Shown here: piece by piece, positions 16,595-26,376 of the stretch
Numbering within the stretch: the stretch's first letter is position 1
How the letters are laid out: the number at the start of each line of letters is the position of its first letter
Assembly (NCBI RefSeq): GCF_003855495.1
Contig: NZ_CP034086.1
Span: 1,488,001 to 1,552,000, forward strand
Reading direction: 5' to 3'
DNA from: Methylocystis rosea
GTDB lineage: Bacteria > Pseudomonadota > Alphaproteobacteria > Rhizobiales > Beijerinckiaceae
Length of the DNA: 64,000 nt
The notes under the pieces: model-generated
Databases searched by the model: none
The model's input: only the letters and a program-made list of their open reading frames with translations
Told to the model about the DNA's origin: nothing
Translations under genes and position numbers: made by a program

Positions 16595-19500
16595 ATGCCG
16601 AAAAGAACCGACATTTCCACGATCATGATCATCGGCGCCGGACCAATCGTCATCGGCCAGGCGTGCGAATTCGACTATTCAGGCACCCAGGCCTGCAAGG
16701 CGCTCAAGGCGGAAGGCTATCGGATCGTTCTCGTCAACTCCAATCCGGCGACGATCATGACCGACCCGGACATGGCCGACCGCACCTATATCGAGCCGAT
16801 AACGCCCGAAATCGTCGCCAAGATCATCGAGAAAGAGCGCTATGCCGCGCCCGGCGGCTTCGCGCTGCTGCCGACGATGGGCGGACAGACCGCGCTCAAT
16901 TGCGCGCTCAGTCTCGAAAAAATGGGCGTGCTGAACGAATTCGACGTCGAGATGATCGGCGCGACCGCCCATGCGATCGACAAAGCCGAAGACCGCGAAC
17001 TGTTCCGCGAGGCGATGACGAAAATCGGCCTCGACACGCCGCGCTCGCATCACGTCAAGACATTGGCGGCCGCGCTCGAGGCGCTCGACGATATCGGTCT
17101 ACCGGCGATCATCCGTCCGTCCTTCACGCTCGGCGGCACCGGCGGCGGCATCGCCTACAACAAGGTGGAGTTCATCGAGATCGTCGAGCGCGGCATCGAC
17201 GCCTCGCCGACGAATGAAGTGCTGGTCGAAGAAAGCGTTCTTGGCTGGAAAGAATACGAGATGGAAGTCGTCCGCGACAAGGCGGACAATTGCATCATCG
17301 TCTGCTCCATCGAAAACATCGATCCGATGGGCGTGCACACAGGCGACAGCATCACCGTCGCGCCGGCGCTGACTCTGACCGACAAAGAATACCAGATCAT
17401 GCGCGACGCCTCGATCGCGGTGTTGCGCGAGATCGGCGTCGAAACCGGCGGCTCGAACGTGCAATTCGCGGTCGATCCCTCTAACGGGCGCATGATCGTC
17501 ATCGAGATGAACCCGCGCGTATCGCGTTCGTCGGCGCTGGCGTCGAAAGCCACCGGCTTCCCGATCGCCAAGGTCGCCGCGCGGTTGGCGGTCGGCTACA
17601 CGCTTGACGAGATCGCCAACGACATTACCGGCGGGGCGACGCCAGCCTCCTTCGAGCCGACGATCGACTACATCGTCACCAAAATTCCGCGCTTCGCCTT
17701 CGAAAAATTTCCGGGCGCCGAACCGACATTGACTACGGCCATGAAGTCGGTCGGCGAAGCGATGGCGATCGGCCGCAATTTCGCCGAGTCGCTGCAAAAG
17801 GCGTTGCGCTCACTGGAGACCGGCCTCTGCGGCCTCGACGAGATCGAGATCGAAGGCTTCGGAAAAGGCGACGATATGAATGTGCTGCGCGGCGCGCTCG
17901 GCACGCCGACGCCGGACCGGCTGCTCATCGTCGGCCAGGCGCTGCGGCTCGGCATGACGGCCGAAGCCATTCACGAGGCCAGCAAGATCGACATCTGGTT
18001 TATCGAGCGCATCGCGGAAATCGTCGCGCTCGAAAATAAGGTCAAGAACTACGGCCTGCCGGAGGACGCCGAAAATCTTCGCAAGCTCAAATTCGCCGGC
18101 TTCTCCGATTCGCGCCTCGCGACGCTTACCGGCCAGGATGAGGCAGACGTGCGCGAGCTGCGCCACCGTCTCGACGTGCGGCCCGTCTACAAGCGCATCG
18201 ATACCTGCGCGGCCGAATTCGCCTCGCCCACAGCCTATATGTATTCGACCTATGAGACGCCGTTCATCGGGAGCCCCGCGAGTGAGGCGCGGCCCTCGGA
18301 CAAGAACAAGATCGTCATTCTGGGCGGCGGGCCGAACCGCATCGGGCAAGGCATCGAATTCGACTATTGCTGCTGTCACGCCTGCTTCGCGCTCGCCGAA
18401 GCCGGTTTCGAGACGATCATGATCAATTGCAATCCGGAGACGGTTTCGACGGATTACGACACTTCAGACCGGCTCTATTTCGAACCGCTGACGAATGAAG
18501 ACGTCGCCGAAATTCTCGATGTCGAGAAGTCTAACGGCGTGCTTGTCGGCGTCATCGTGCAATATGGCGGGCAGACGCCGCTGAAGCTTGCGCATGGCCT
18601 CGAGCAGGCGGGCGCGCCTATTCTGGGCACGCCGGTCGATTCGATCGACCTCGCCGAAGACCGAGATCGCTTCAAGCGGCTCCTCGACAAGTTGGGGCTA
18701 AAGCAGCCCAAGAACGGCATCGCCTATTCCGTGGAGCAGTCGCGGATCGTCGTGCAGGAGCTTGGGCTGCCGCTCGTCGTGCGCCCAAGCTATGTGCTGG
18801 GCGGCCGCGCCATGGCGATCATCCGCGATCAAAGCGATCTCGACGATTATCTCCTCGGCACGCTGCCAAGCCTCGTGCCCTCCGAGATCAAGGCGCGCTA
18901 CCCGAACGACAAGACCGGTCAGATCAACACGGTGCTCGGCAAGAATCCGCTGCTCTTCGATCGCTATCTGACCGACGCCATCGAAATCGACGTGGATTGT
19001 CTCGCTGACGGCGACGAGGCCGTCATCGCCGGCGTCATGGAACATATCGAAGAGGCGGGCATTCATTCAGGCGATTCGGCCTGCTCCCTGCCCCCGCGCT
19101 CGCTCGCGCCAGAGACGATCGCCGCGCTCGAGGCGCAGACCAAAAGCCTCGCGATGTCGCTTGGAGTCGTCGGCTTGATGAATGTGCAATTCGCGCTCAA
19201 GGACGGCGAGATCTATGTGCTCGAAGTGAACCCGCGCGCCTCGCGCACCGTGCCTTTCGTCGCCAAGGTGATCGGCAGCCCCATCGCCAAGATCGCGGCT
19301 CGGGTGATGGCCGGCGCGAAGCTCGTCGACTTCGATCCGCTCAACACGAAGCCGGCGCATGTCGGCGTGAAGGAGTCCGTCTTCCCCTTTGCGCGGTTTC
19401 CAGGCGTGGACACCGTCCTTGGCCCCGAAATGCGCTCAACGGGCGAAGTCATGGGTCTCGACACCTCATTTGACGCCGCTTTCGTCAAGAGCCAGCTCGG

Positions 19501-19933
19501 CGGCGGCACCAAGGCTCCGCGCGAGGGCGTTGTTTTCGTCTCGGTCAGGGATGCGGATAAAGGCCGAATCATTCCGGCGGTCCGCCTGTTGAAGGAGGTC
19601 GGCTTCTCCATTGTCGCCACGGGCGGCACGGCGCGCTATCTCGTCGAGCGGGGTATTCCCGCCCAGAAATTAAACAAGGTGTCGGAAGGACGGCCGCATA
19701 TCGTCGACGCCATCAAGAACGGCTCGATCGCGCTCGTCTTCAACACCACCGAAGGGGCGCAGGCGCTTGCGGACTCCCGCTCCTTGCGCCGCGCCGCGCT
19801 TCTGCATAAGGTTCCCTATTATACGACCCTGGCGGGGGCGGTCGCGGCGGCCCAGGGAATACGCGCCTATGTGTCTGGAGACCTTAGGGTCCGGGCGCTG
19901 CAGGACTATTTTCCGCCCAACGCGACCAAGTGA
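16595..19933 (+). CDS. carB: Carbamoyl phosphate synthase large subunit
   Basis: 1112 aa, full length. It makes carbamoyl phosphate from glutamine-derived ammonia, bicarbonate and two ATP for arginine and pyrimidine synthesis, partnered by CarA (not in this window). The two homologous ATP-grasp halves are visible: [21 protein letters not shown] with [16 protein letters not shown], and [21 protein letters not shown] with [14 protein letters not shown]. An oligomerisation region links them and the C-terminal MGS-like allosteric domain ([24 protein letters not shown]) closes it. The 5' leader is unusual (terminator and REP units). greA follows downstream. Confidence 0.97.
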   Translation: MPKRTDISTIMIIGAGPIVIGQACEFDYSGTQACKALKAEGYRIVLVNSNPATIMTDPDMADRTYIEPITPEIVAKIIEKERYAAPGGFALLPTMGGQTALNCALSLEKMGVLNEFDVEMIGATAHAIDKAEDRELFREAMTKIGLDTPRSHHVKTLAAALEALDDIGLPAIIRPSFTLGGTGGGIAYNKVEFIEIVERGIDASPTNEVLVEESVLGWKEYEMEVVRDKADNCIIVCSIENIDPMGVHTGDSITVAPALTLTDKEYQIMRDASIAVLREIGVETGGSNVQFAVDPSNGRMIVIEMNPRVSRSSALASKATGFPIAKVAARLAVGYTLDEIANDITGGATPASFEPTIDYIVTKIPRFAFEKFPGAEPTLTTAMKSVGEAMAIGRNFAESLQKALRSLETGLCGLDEIEIEGFGKGDDMNVLRGALGTPTPDRLLIVGQALRLGMTAEAIHEASKIDIWFIERIAEIVALENKVKNYGLPEDAENLRKLKFAGFSDSRLATLTGQDEADVRELRHRLDVRPVYKRIDTCAAEFASPTAYMYSTYETPFIGSPASEARPSDKNKIVILGGGPNRIGQGIEFDYCCCHACFALAEAGFETIMINCNPETVSTDYDTSDRLYFEPLTNEDVAEILDVEKSNGVLVGVIVQYGGQTPLKLAHGLEQAGAPILGTPVDSIDLAEDRDRFKRLLDKLGLKQPKNGIAYSVEQSRIVVQELGLPLVVRPSYVLGGRAMAIIRDQSDLDDYLLGTLPSLVPSEIKARYPNDKTGQINTVLGKNPLLFDRYLTDAIEIDVDCLADGDEAVIAGVMEHIEEAGIHSGDSACSLPPRSLAPETIAALEAQTKSLAMSLGVVGLMNVQFALKDGEIYVLEVNPRASRTVPFVAKVIGSPIAKIAARVMAGAKLVDFDPLNTKPAHVGVKESVFPFARFPGVDTVLGPEMRSTGEVMGLDTSFDAAFVKSQLGGGTKAPREGVVFVSVRDADKGRIIPAVRLLKEVGFSIVATGGTARYLVERGIPAQKLNKVSEGRPHIVDAIKNGSIALVFNTTEGAQALADSRSLRRAALLHKVPYYTTLAGAVAAAQGIRAYVSGDLRVRALQDYFPPNATK

Positions 19934-20089
19934 AATTTGGGAGTTCTGCGACGCAAGCGGCGGTGCGGTAACATTTGACCACCACTTGGCGGCCTAAGAT
20001 TTAGCGCATGGCCGCGGTTCGGCGGGCGCAACCTCCGCCGATGCGCCGCGTGATTGGCGAAACCAAGAAAAGACTAGAAAGCGAAAGCA

Positions 20090-20566
20090 ATGGTGGACAA
20101 GGTACCCATGACCGCCGGCGGCTACGCCGCGCTCACCGAAGAATTGCGCCGCCGACAGCAGGAGAACCGTCCGCGCATCATTCAGCAGATCGCTGAAGCC
20201 CGCGCGCATGGCGATCTTTCGGAGAACGCTGAATATCACGCGGCGAAAGAGGCGCAGTCGCTGAACGAAGGCCGCATCGCCGAGCTTGAGGACAAGCTGT
20301 CGCGCGCCGAAGTCATTGACGTCTCGAAGCTCAACGGCTCGACGATCAAATTCGGCGCGACGGTCACGGTCGTCGACGAGGACACCGAAGAGGAGAAGGC
20401 CTATCAGATCGTCGGCGAGACTGAGGCCGATGTGAAGAGCGGCCGGGTCTCGATCACGAGCCCCATCGCGCGCGCCCTGATCGGCAAGACGGTCGGCGAC
20501 ACCGTGGAGGTGACGACCCCGGGCGGCGGCAAGAGCTACGAGATTTTGAAGGTCGCGTTTGGGTGA
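20090..20566 (+). CDS. greA: Transcription elongation factor GreA
   Basis: 158 aa, the usual length. It rescues backtracked RNA polymerase by stimulating transcript cleavage through the secondary channel. The N-terminal coiled coil carries [24 protein letters not shown] and [24 protein letters not shown], including the acidic tip D-LSENAEY; the C-terminal domain contains [20 protein letters not shown] and [18 protein letters not shown]. It follows carB on the same strand, an order frequent in Rhizobiales. Confidence 0.96.
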   Translation: MVDKVPMTAGGYAALTEELRRRQQENRPRIIQQIAEARAHGDLSENAEYHAAKEAQSLNEGRIAELEDKLSRAEVIDVSKLNGSTIKFGATVTVVDEDTEEEKAYQIVGETEADVKSGRVSITSPIARALIGKTVGDTVEVTTPGGGKSYEILKVAFG

Positions 20567-20577
20567 CGCGCGGGGCG

Positions 20578-20715
20578 GCGCCGACCCCCTCCCCAACCCT
20601 CCCCCGCTTCGCGGGAGAGGGGGTCAGATTCAGGACGATGCGACGCACCGCGCAACCTTCGTGATTAGGGTTCCTTCTCCCGCTTTAGCGGGGGAGGGAC
20701 AGGGAGGGGGCGCTT
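20578..20715. repeat. REP-like pair between greA and the ELM1 gene
   Basis: CCCTCCCCCGCTTCGCGGGAGAGGG (20597-20622) and CTTCTCCCGCTTTAGCGGGGGAGGG (20672-20697) are two copies of the family first seen at 3903. Any start codon for the downstream gene lies within or before the second copy, so its N-terminus is repeat-derived. Confidence 0.75.
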
Positions 20716-21683
20716 CGAGCAGCCTGCTACCGCCGCTCACGACAATCCGCGTTCTCTCCGACGGCCGCGCAGGGCACGAGGCGCAGACGCTCGGCGTCGC
20801 GCAAGCGTTAGGCGTGACTCCCGACATTCGCTGCGTCGTCTCCCGCCACGTCTACGCAGCGCTCGCGCCTTTTGCGCCAGCCGACCCCCGGGACGGCTTC
20901 GCACACGCCCCGCCCTACCCCGATATCGCGATCGCCGCGGGACGGCGAACGATCCCGGCGCTCAGGCGACTGAAGCGCGACTCCGGCGGGCGGACATTCA
21001 CGATCTATCTGAACAAGCCCGCGAACGGACTAAGCGCCGCCGATCTCATCGTCGCGCCGCGCCATGACGGCCTTCGCGGCGCAAATGTCTTCTCGCCGCT
21101 CACGCCGGCGAACCGGATTACGCCGGAGCGGCTCGCGGCGGGGCGCGCCGCGCCCGATCCCAGCATCGCCGTCCTGCCCCGCCCGCGCATTGCGCTCATC
21201 GTCGGCGGCGACAGCCGGCATGGCGCCTATGGCGCGGCGCACATCGCCGAACTGGAGCACAACGCGGCGTCGCTCCTCGCCGCCGGGCGCTCGGTCATGG
21301 CGACGGCCTCCCGGCGCACGCCTACAGCCCTGCGGGAGAGGCTTCAGCGCATTCTCGTCGCCCCGAGCGGCTGCTTCTGGGATGGAGAGGGAGAGAACCC
21401 CTATCTTTCGATGCTGGCGAACGCCGACGCGATCATCGTCACCGGCGACAGCGTCAATATGGTGGGAGAGGCGGTCGCGACCGCCGCGCCGGTCTATGTC
21501 GTTCCGCCGCCGGGGCGCCGAATCAAGATCGACGCCTATCTCACGGCGCTCGCCGACGCCGGCGCCATCCGCATCTGGAGCGGCGCGCTCGCGGACTGGC
21601 GCCGCGCGCCGCTTAATGCGACGCCCGACATCGCCCGCGCCGTTGCGCAAGCCTATTCGGCCTTTGCCGGGCCGCGTCGTTAA
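20661..21683 (+). CDS. Mitochondrial-fission ELM1-like (DUF1022) protein
   Basis: 340 aa from a GTG at 20661. The conserved domain begins only at about residue 24 (TTIRVLSDGRAGHEAQTLGVAQALG); before it the frame runs through REP sequence, and no ATG exists closer, so the start is uncertain (the frame extends to a TTG at 20559). Family features: early DGRAGHExQ, a central IALIVGGDSRHGAYG, and late NADAIIVTGDSVNMVGEAVATAAPVYV, giving a glycosyltransferase-like (GT-B) fold. Bacterial homologues are often near lipid A or cell-envelope genes; the function is not established. Confidence 0.8.
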   Translation: MIRVPSPALAGEGQGGGASSSLLPPLTTIRVLSDGRAGHEAQTLGVAQALGVTPDIRCVVSRHVYAALAPFAPADPRDGFAHAPPYPDIAIAAGRRTIPALRRLKRDSGGRTFTIYLNKPANGLSAADLIVAPRHDGLRGANVFSPLTPANRITPERLAAGRAAPDPSIAVLPRPRIALIVGGDSRHGAYGAAHIAELEHNAASLLAAGRSVMATASRRTPTALRERLQRILVAPSGCFWDGEGENPYLSMLANADAIIVTGDSVNMVGEAVATAAPVYVVPPPGRRIKIDAYLTALADAGAIRIWSGALADWRRAPLNATPDIARAVAQAYSAFAGPRR

Positions 21684-21802
21684 TTCTGAGCGCCCTCCGC
21701 TTTTCTGAGCGGCGCTGCCCCACCAAGGCGCGAGGCTGCTTGAAAAACCCGCCGCGCGCCGATATGAGTGACCCGCCGCGCGCCTTTGGGCGTCCGCCAA
21801 TC

Positions 21803-21878
21803 GCCGCTTTAGCTCAGCTGGTAGAGCACCTCATTCGTAATGAGGGGGTCGGGGGTTCGAATCCCTCAAGCGGCACCA
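21803..21878 (+). tRNA. tRNA-Thr (anticodon CGT)
   Basis: Full cloverleaf: acceptor GCCGCTT/AAGCGGC, D-arm GCTCAGCTGGTAGAGC, anticodon stem CCTCA/TGAGG around loop TTCGTAA with anticodon CGT, T-arm GGGGGTTCGAATCCCTC, discriminator A and an encoded CCA. An A+T-richer, damaged accessory stretch follows, as often seen downstream of tRNA integration sites. Confidence 0.97.
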
Positions 21879-22030
21879 TCTGCATTTCTTAAAATGCTTT
21901 GCCTTCTTTGGCGACCCGATGGTGACGGCAGAGTGCCGATCAGTGGTGACGATGGCAGACCGATCGGCGATGGTGTTCCTTCATCAAATTAATCACCATG
22001 GCCGCGCGTCTGAAATCCGCGCCATTCACT

Positions 22031-22052
22031 GAATAGCCAGCGCTTGCTATTC
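22031..22052. repeat. Hairpin at the 3' end of the unknown gene
   Basis: GAATAGC, loop CAGCGCTT, GCTATTC: a perfect 7+7 inverted repeat straddling the stop codon of the minus-strand unknown gene. There is no T-tract, so a termination role is possible but not shown. Confidence 0.4.
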
Positions 22053-22724
22053 CTCTATGAGGCAGAAACTTTCCTTTGGCCGATTGCCCCAGCCGCCGAC
22101 CCAGCCAGGTCCGCCACCTTTGGCGATGACGCCCCAGCGACCATAAATGACGTTTGCGCCGCTCGGTTCTGCGTCCAACATGTCGCCGGAGCCAATCGAC
22201 CAGCCATTCACGTTATCCCACCACGCTTCATCCAGTCGGAGCCCCGGTCGCGCGCTGTCGGGCGAATGCCGGCAGGGATTTTCCACACTCGGCGCGTACG
22301 CTAAGTCTGCCTGCCAGAAAAAGCGGCGACCGACGGTGACGCCGTCGGCCATATAGATGTCGCCCCAGACCCTAATTCCATAGGCGTCGGTCGTTACGTC
22401 GTAGAGCGCATAGAGATGACCGCCGGCTCCACAGCCGCTGGTGTCTAGTTTGACCCATTCGCCATCAACACCCCGAAATTCTGTACGCCTCGCTCCGATC
22501 CGGAATCGCGGGCTTTTATCAGCAATCCCGATATCGCTGCGGTAGGCATCCAACCATAGGAAGCTTCTGCCATCCATGCAGTTTCGCCGGATGGACCACT
22601 CTTCGACTTTCGGCGGCTCTGGGGGGCTGCCTTTTTGCGGGTCGGGGTTCGACCATGAAATGTCCGTCTGCGTCGAGGTGACGGGCTTAATCGTCCAGCG
22701 CGACATTCTTCGGCCGCCCGACAT
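22047..22724 (-). CDS. Unknown protein, accessory region
   Basis: 225 aa from the ATG at 22724; the frame stays open to 22949, but that upstream part is a methyltransferase relic in other frames, and no good ribosome site marks any start. The protein is rich in Trp, Gly and aromatic residues (SRWTIKPVT, WSIRRNCMDGRSFLWLD, RVWGDIYMADGVTVGRRFFWQAD, GRWGVIAKGGGPGWVGGWG), with no signal peptide visible. It suggests a beta-rich, possibly carbohydrate-contacting fold, but I do not recognise a family. The hairpin at its stop and the rearranged DNA upstream mark it as part of an acquired block. Confidence 0.5.
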   Translation of the reverse strand: MSGGRRMSRWTIKPVTSTQTDISWSNPDPQKGSPPEPPKVEEWSIRRNCMDGRSFLWLDAYRSDIGIADKSPRFRIGARRTEFRGVDGEWVKLDTSGCGAGGHLYALYDVTTDAYGIRVWGDIYMADGVTVGRRFFWQADLAYAPSVENPCRHSPDSARPGLRLDEAWWDNVNGWSIGSGDMLDAEPSGANVIYGRWGVIAKGGGPGWVGGWGNRPKESFCLIEE

Positions 22725-22737
22725 GAGCACGCCCGTG

Positions 22738-23009
22738 CTATTGTCGCGCAGAAGAAAATAGTCCGTTGCTCGCTCTCTCTGCGACGAAATCAAACCACAC
22801 GCGGCCACATGCGCTGATACGTAAACCGGCCGATTCAATTCCCGACGCAATATAATCCATCTCCCACGCCTCCTTGTGCGTGAGGCGTCGTAGAAGTTGG
22901 TGGTCATCACGTCGACGCCAACATCACGTAGCACAGTAAGTGACGGCATGTTCTTTGAGAAAGGATGCGGCCATTCGAGGTAGACGGCTCCGCCAGGTTT
23001 GAGCCGCTT
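22738..23009 (-). pseudogene. Class I methyltransferase C-terminal relic, frameshifted
   Basis: Reading down from 23009, one frame gives KRLKPGGAVYLEWPHPF...VMTTNFYDA, and from 22884 a second frame continues LTHKEAWEMDYIASG...GLRISACGRVWFDF to a TAG at 22738-22740. Together they match the last third of a SAM methyltransferase (motif III KPGG, then the THK/E segment). The SAM-binding half is missing; its place is taken by the repeat protein gene upstream. A single-base shift near 22884 separates the two frames. I infer a deletion that fused two glycan-type genes, followed by decay. Confidence 0.6.
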
Positions 23010-23758
23010 CGACCTTTATGAAGGTAGTGCCTGAGCGGGTTGATGCCGCAGCTCGCGACGTCGGGATTTGTCTTCAGATACCACTGCGACTGAAAACTTT
23101 CGCTGGGGTTTCGTCCTTCGAACCCGCCAAAAAGATAATAGTGCGTTATTGGGCTAAGACCGCTCTTCGTAACGTCGGCGTTTTCGCTCAGATAGTAGTT
23201 GTTGTCGAAAAAGCCGTTTGGATTTGCTAGGCAGCCTCTGCGAAGGAAATGGAGATAGGCCTCTTTCGCTGTTATGGCCGGTCGGCCAATGCTCGCCGCA
23301 TACCACTTGGGATCGAATAGCGGATGCGGCCAATAGCCATTTTCGCCTCCAACGGCGAGGAAGTGCTCGAGCGGTGTTAGCGACGAAACGCTCGTGCGCA
23401 TGTATTCTTGTGCGTACCAAGTTGGATCGAAGGCGGGGTTCGGAATCCGGTATTCTCTCGCACCAAAAAGTATGAAGTGCTTTAGAGGATCGATCCCCTG
23501 TTCACGCACTCGTGGATAAAGCGTAAGATACGTCCATATTGAAAAATGCGGGCTAGGATCCCGCATTTCGCGCCAACCGAATTGCTGATAATGCTGTAGC
23601 GGATCTAAGCCTCGGGCTCGGACGTCCTCGTTGACGGACAAATACCAATTTGCATCAAACAAGCCACTTTTTACGTACATATCTTGGTCAAGCGAATGCG
23701 TCTTATTATTGCGCGAAAAGAAGCCGGCGCTCGCCAATAGTCGGGCTATTTTTTTCAC
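22907..23758 (-). CDS. WYLxxNPDV-type tandem-repeat protein, rearranged C-terminus
   Basis: 283 aa. Six imperfect repeats of about 37 residues can be counted, each opening with F-D-xx-WYL, then xNEDVRARGLDPLQHY and a G-xxE-x-R-xPxPxF ending (for example FDANWYLSVNEDVRARG and SFQSQWYLKTNPDVAS). Such repeats occur at the N-terminus of surface-polysaccharide glycosyltransferases and related proteins of alphaproteobacteria. Here no transferase domain follows: after about residue 250 the frame enters the methyltransferase relic and ends in an unrelated tail (RTCRHLLCYVMLAST). It is probably a truncated gene; whether a product is made is unclear. Confidence 0.6.
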   Translation of the reverse strand: MKKIARLLASAGFFSRNNKTHSLDQDMYVKSGLFDANWYLSVNEDVRARGLDPLQHYQQFGWREMRDPSPHFSIWTYLTLYPRVREQGIDPLKHFILFGAREYRIPNPAFDPTWYAQEYMRTSVSSLTPLEHFLAVGGENGYWPHPLFDPKWYAASIGRPAITAKEAYLHFLRRGCLANPNGFFDNNYYLSENADVTKSGLSPITHYYLFGGFEGRNPSESFQSQWYLKTNPDVASCGINPLRHYLHKGRSGSNLAEPSTSNGRILSQRTCRHLLCYVMLAST

Positions 23759-24262
23759 TTAGACCACCGCGTTAAATGCACTCACGAACTCTCGCCAATG
23801 TCGATCGGGCCACGCCTAAGATTGAGAGGATGCGTTGCGCACCTGATCCGCGCCCTGTTTCCCCAACGAACGAACTGCCAATGTCCAAGGCGCATCTTTG
23901 GCGACTTGTTCACGCGGCTAGGGTCACAGCAAACATCATAAGACGAAAATATATTAGGGTTTATGGTGGCTTACAAGCCATTCAAATATCCGCAAGCGTC
24001 CGCCGACAACGACCTCGTTTCTTTGACTGAAAGGTGGAGCGGCGCGCTCATCGCGTTGTGAGCAAGGGCTAAGAGTGGATCGTCCGAGGCGCCGATGCAG
24101 ACGCCATCCGCCGCTGCCGAGGCGTGTCGTGTATCTTAAGCGCTCTCTTGAACTGCGATCGAACGGCACGCGGCGCAGCGGGTCAGCTCGGCGGCGGCTA
24201 TGGTGTGCAGATGGTACCGTGAACCGCAAGACTGCGCCATTTCTGCGCGTCCCAACCTCCCC
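23759..24262. other. Gene-poor accessory stretch
   Basis: This 500-base stretch has an A+T-rich core near 23930-23965 and only small frames. One plus-strand frame of 32 codons (ATG 23963 to TGA 24059-24061) looks protein-like but has no homologue I know. I see no RNA gene or repeat. Confidence 0.4.
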
Positions 24263-25048
24263 TCAGCGATCCATCTCCTGCAGCGCCGTCAGCGACTCAG
24301 GCAACACCTGCCCGCCGTCGATCACCAGCGTTTGGCCGGTGATGTAGCCGGCTTCGTCGCTCGCGAAAAACAGCGCGGCGTAGGCGATGTCCTCGACGCT
24401 CCCGAGCCGGCGTTGGGGGATCGAGGCCGTCATGCTCGCTAAATATTCTTCGCCGAGTTCGTCCAGTCCTTCGGTGCGCACATTGCCCGGCAGAACGGCG
24501 TTGATGGTGATGCCGTACGGCGTCAGTTCCAGCGCCGCCGTGCGCATGAAGCCGAGTTGTCCCGCCTTGCTCGCCGCGTAATGCGTCCAGCCGGGATAGC
24601 CGGTGATCGGGCCGGTGATGGAGGAGGTCAGCACGATCCGGCCCCGACCGCTGCGCGCCAGCGCGGGCGTGCAGGCCTGCACGCTCAGAAAGGCGCCGGC
24701 AAGATTTGTGGACAACACCTCGTTCCATTGCGCCAGCGTCATGTCCATCATACGCGCGGCCGGAAAGACGCCGGCGTTGGCGCAGAGAATGTCGACGCCG
24801 CCGTGCCGCTCGAGCGCCGCGGCCGCCATCCGCTCGACATCGCCCGGATTGCCGACATCGGCGGCAAAACCGCTGGCGCGTCCCCCTTCCGCTCGGATCG
24901 CCGCCGCCGCAGCCTCGGCCTGCGCGAGGTCACGGCTAACCACCAGCACCTGGGCGCCCTTGGCTGCGAAAACACGCGCGACGCCACGGCCGATGCCTCG
25001 GCTGCCGCCGGTGACGATGACCGACCGATCGGCGATGGAGGTGAGCAT
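24263..25048 (-). CDS. SDR-family oxidoreductase
   Basis: 261 aa short-chain dehydrogenase. The NAD(P) site is VIVTGGSRGIGRGVA, the structural motif NAG appears in LCANAGVF, and the catalytic Ser-Tyr-Lys set is SSITG...YAASKAG. An Arg at VVSRDLA after beta-2 suggests preference for NADP. The C-terminal FFASDEAGYITGQTLVIDGGQ is typical of FabG-like and sugar/alcohol dehydrogenase members. Substrate unknown. It starts 39 nt after the outer-membrane protein gene on the same strand, possibly cotranscribed. Confidence 0.88.
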   Translation of the reverse strand: MLTSIADRSVIVTGGSRGIGRGVARVFAAKGAQVLVVSRDLAQAEAAAAAIRAEGGRASGFAADVGNPGDVERMAAAALERHGGVDILCANAGVFPAARMMDMTLAQWNEVLSTNLAGAFLSVQACTPALARSGRGRIVLTSSITGPITGYPGWTHYAASKAGQLGFMRTAALELTPYGITINAVLPGNVRTEGLDELGEEYLASMTASIPQRRLGSVEDIAYAALFFASDEAGYITGQTLVIDGGQVLPESLTALQEMDR

Positions 25049-25087
25049 TTTAACGCGGCCCCTCTGCTGGCGCCCCCTTCGGGCGAA

Positions 25088-25993
25088 TCAATATTTCGCG
25101 ACGACCGGAGCGGCGCCCCAGTTGAAATGATAATTCAGGCCGACGCGGACGACATGACCGTCGAAGCGCGTGCGCGCTTGAGTGGCGTTGGCGAACAACA
25201 GGTTCGTGAGCTGCCAATCGGTGGTGATTGCGACAGGATAGGCGGCGGCGCCGAGATCGTAAAAGAGATATTCGATCTTGGCGCTCCATTGCGGCCAGAA
25301 CATCCATTCCAGTCCGCCGCCGGCCGTCCAGCCGACCCGCGTCTGCGAAAATCGTCCCTGATTGGCGCCGAGCAACAAAAAGCCGGAGAAATCATTCGGC
25401 ACGTGTTGAAAAAGACTCGTGGTGGACGTCGCCTGGCCGTAAGCGAGTCCGCCGGTCGCATAAGCAAGCAATGTCGGCGTTATGAGATAGCCGAGGCGAC
25501 CGCGCACCGTGCCGAGAAAATCGAGCGTCTTGCCGCTCGCAACGCTCGTCAGCAGGTTGAGCCCGGGCGCGGGCGCGGGCGCAAGCGTCACGACGGCGGC
25601 GTTGCCGTTCGAGCCGGCGAGGCCCTGAATGTCCGTTTCTATTCCAGCGAGAAACCCGCCGTTAAACTGCAAATCATAGCCAAGTTGGCCGCCGCCGATG
25701 AAACCGGCGCTATTCGTCGAGACGCTGCCCGTTCCTGAGATGGCTGCAGCCGCCGCCCACGGGACATTGTCGGCGCCATTGATGAGAAAGGGCGCCGAAG
25801 CGAAGTTGGTCCCCGTGCTGGCGTTCCATGCGCCGCCCGCATTCAGACCGGCGTGGAAGCCGGTCCACATCGGCGGCGGAGGCGGAAGATAGGCCGGCGG
25901 CGCCTTGAGGGAGGGCAAATCCGCGGCGAGCGCCGATCCTGTTGCGAACGCCAGCGCCAGAACAGCGCCTGTCAAGAATTTATGGGCCATCAT
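25088..25993 (-). CDS. Omp25/31-like outer-membrane beta-barrel protein
   Basis: 301 aa. GGCGAGGAC precedes tandem ATGs (25993 and 25990); either may start. A signal peptide (FLTGAVLALAFATGSALA) leads to ADLPSLKAPPAYLPPPPPMW, the proline-rich linker typical of this Rhizobiales family, then WTGFHAGLNAGGAW and successive amphipathic strands, ending in RVGLNYHFNW...VAKY, whose terminal aromatic is recognised by the BAM machinery. It is probably a small porin-like or structural barrel. Confidence 0.88.
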   Translation of the reverse strand: MMAHKFLTGAVLALAFATGSALAADLPSLKAPPAYLPPPPPMWTGFHAGLNAGGAWNASTGTNFASAPFLINGADNVPWAAAAAISGTGSVSTNSAGFIGGGQLGYDLQFNGGFLAGIETDIQGLAGSNGNAAVVTLAPAPAPGLNLLTSVASGKTLDFLGTVRGRLGYLITPTLLAYATGGLAYGQATSTTSLFQHVPNDFSGFLLLGANQGRFSQTRVGWTAGGGLEWMFWPQWSAKIEYLFYDLGAAAYPVAITTDWQLTNLLFANATQARTRFDGHVVRVGLNYHFNWGAAPVVAKY

Positions 25994-26149
25994 TGTCCTC
26001 GCCGTGAAGAACTCCCGAATGAGGGCAAATGAGCAAGGCGAGAGGCGTTTCGCAATTCGAACCTTCAGCTTCGACCGCGCTTTACGCCGTTTCGCGACGG
26101 ATGTGCCTTTTCTGCAACAGCAATTCTTTGACGCCGCGCCTTCCCCCAC

Positions 26150-26332
26150 TCAGTTAGGCGTCAGGTCCGCTACTTGGGAATCGATATACGCCTTGATCTG
26201 TTGGGCCCAGATGCGATTGGCGAGGCCTGTGGGATGTCCGTCCCCGGGAATGATCAGGCTGTTGCGCGGATAGGCGCTGGCGTCGATCAAGGCGTTGACG
26301 ACCAGCAGACCGCCCTGCCGCAATTTGCGCAT
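26150..26332 (-). pseudogene. SGNH-hydrolase-like C-terminal relic
   Basis: A 60-codon frame reads LLVVNALIDASAYPRN followed by SLIIPGDGHPTGLANRIWAQ. The GDGHPT...N-x-x-WA pattern resembles the last block of SGNH/GDSL esterases, where D and H are catalytic (DxxH). The rest of the enzyme, including the Ser block, is missing, and the frame begins just after the stop of the neighbouring transferase-like gene. I infer a truncated relic; the family call is tentative. Confidence 0.4.
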
Positions 26333-26376
26333 GCCGCAACCGAACCTGCTAAAGCGTAGTTTTTCCGACTTAGGCT

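Noticed and set aside
16273..16653. Minus-strand 126-codon frame upstream of carB
   Set aside because: It is antisense to the carB start and runs through REP units and the terminator; no ribosome site or conserved motif.
22031..22052. Hairpin at 22031 as a terminator
   Set aside because: Perfect stem but no T-tract on either strand, so listed only as a repeat.
23963..24061. 32-codon plus-strand frame (YKPFKYPQASADNDLVSL)
   Set aside because: Protein-like composition but too short, no ribosome site and no known relative.
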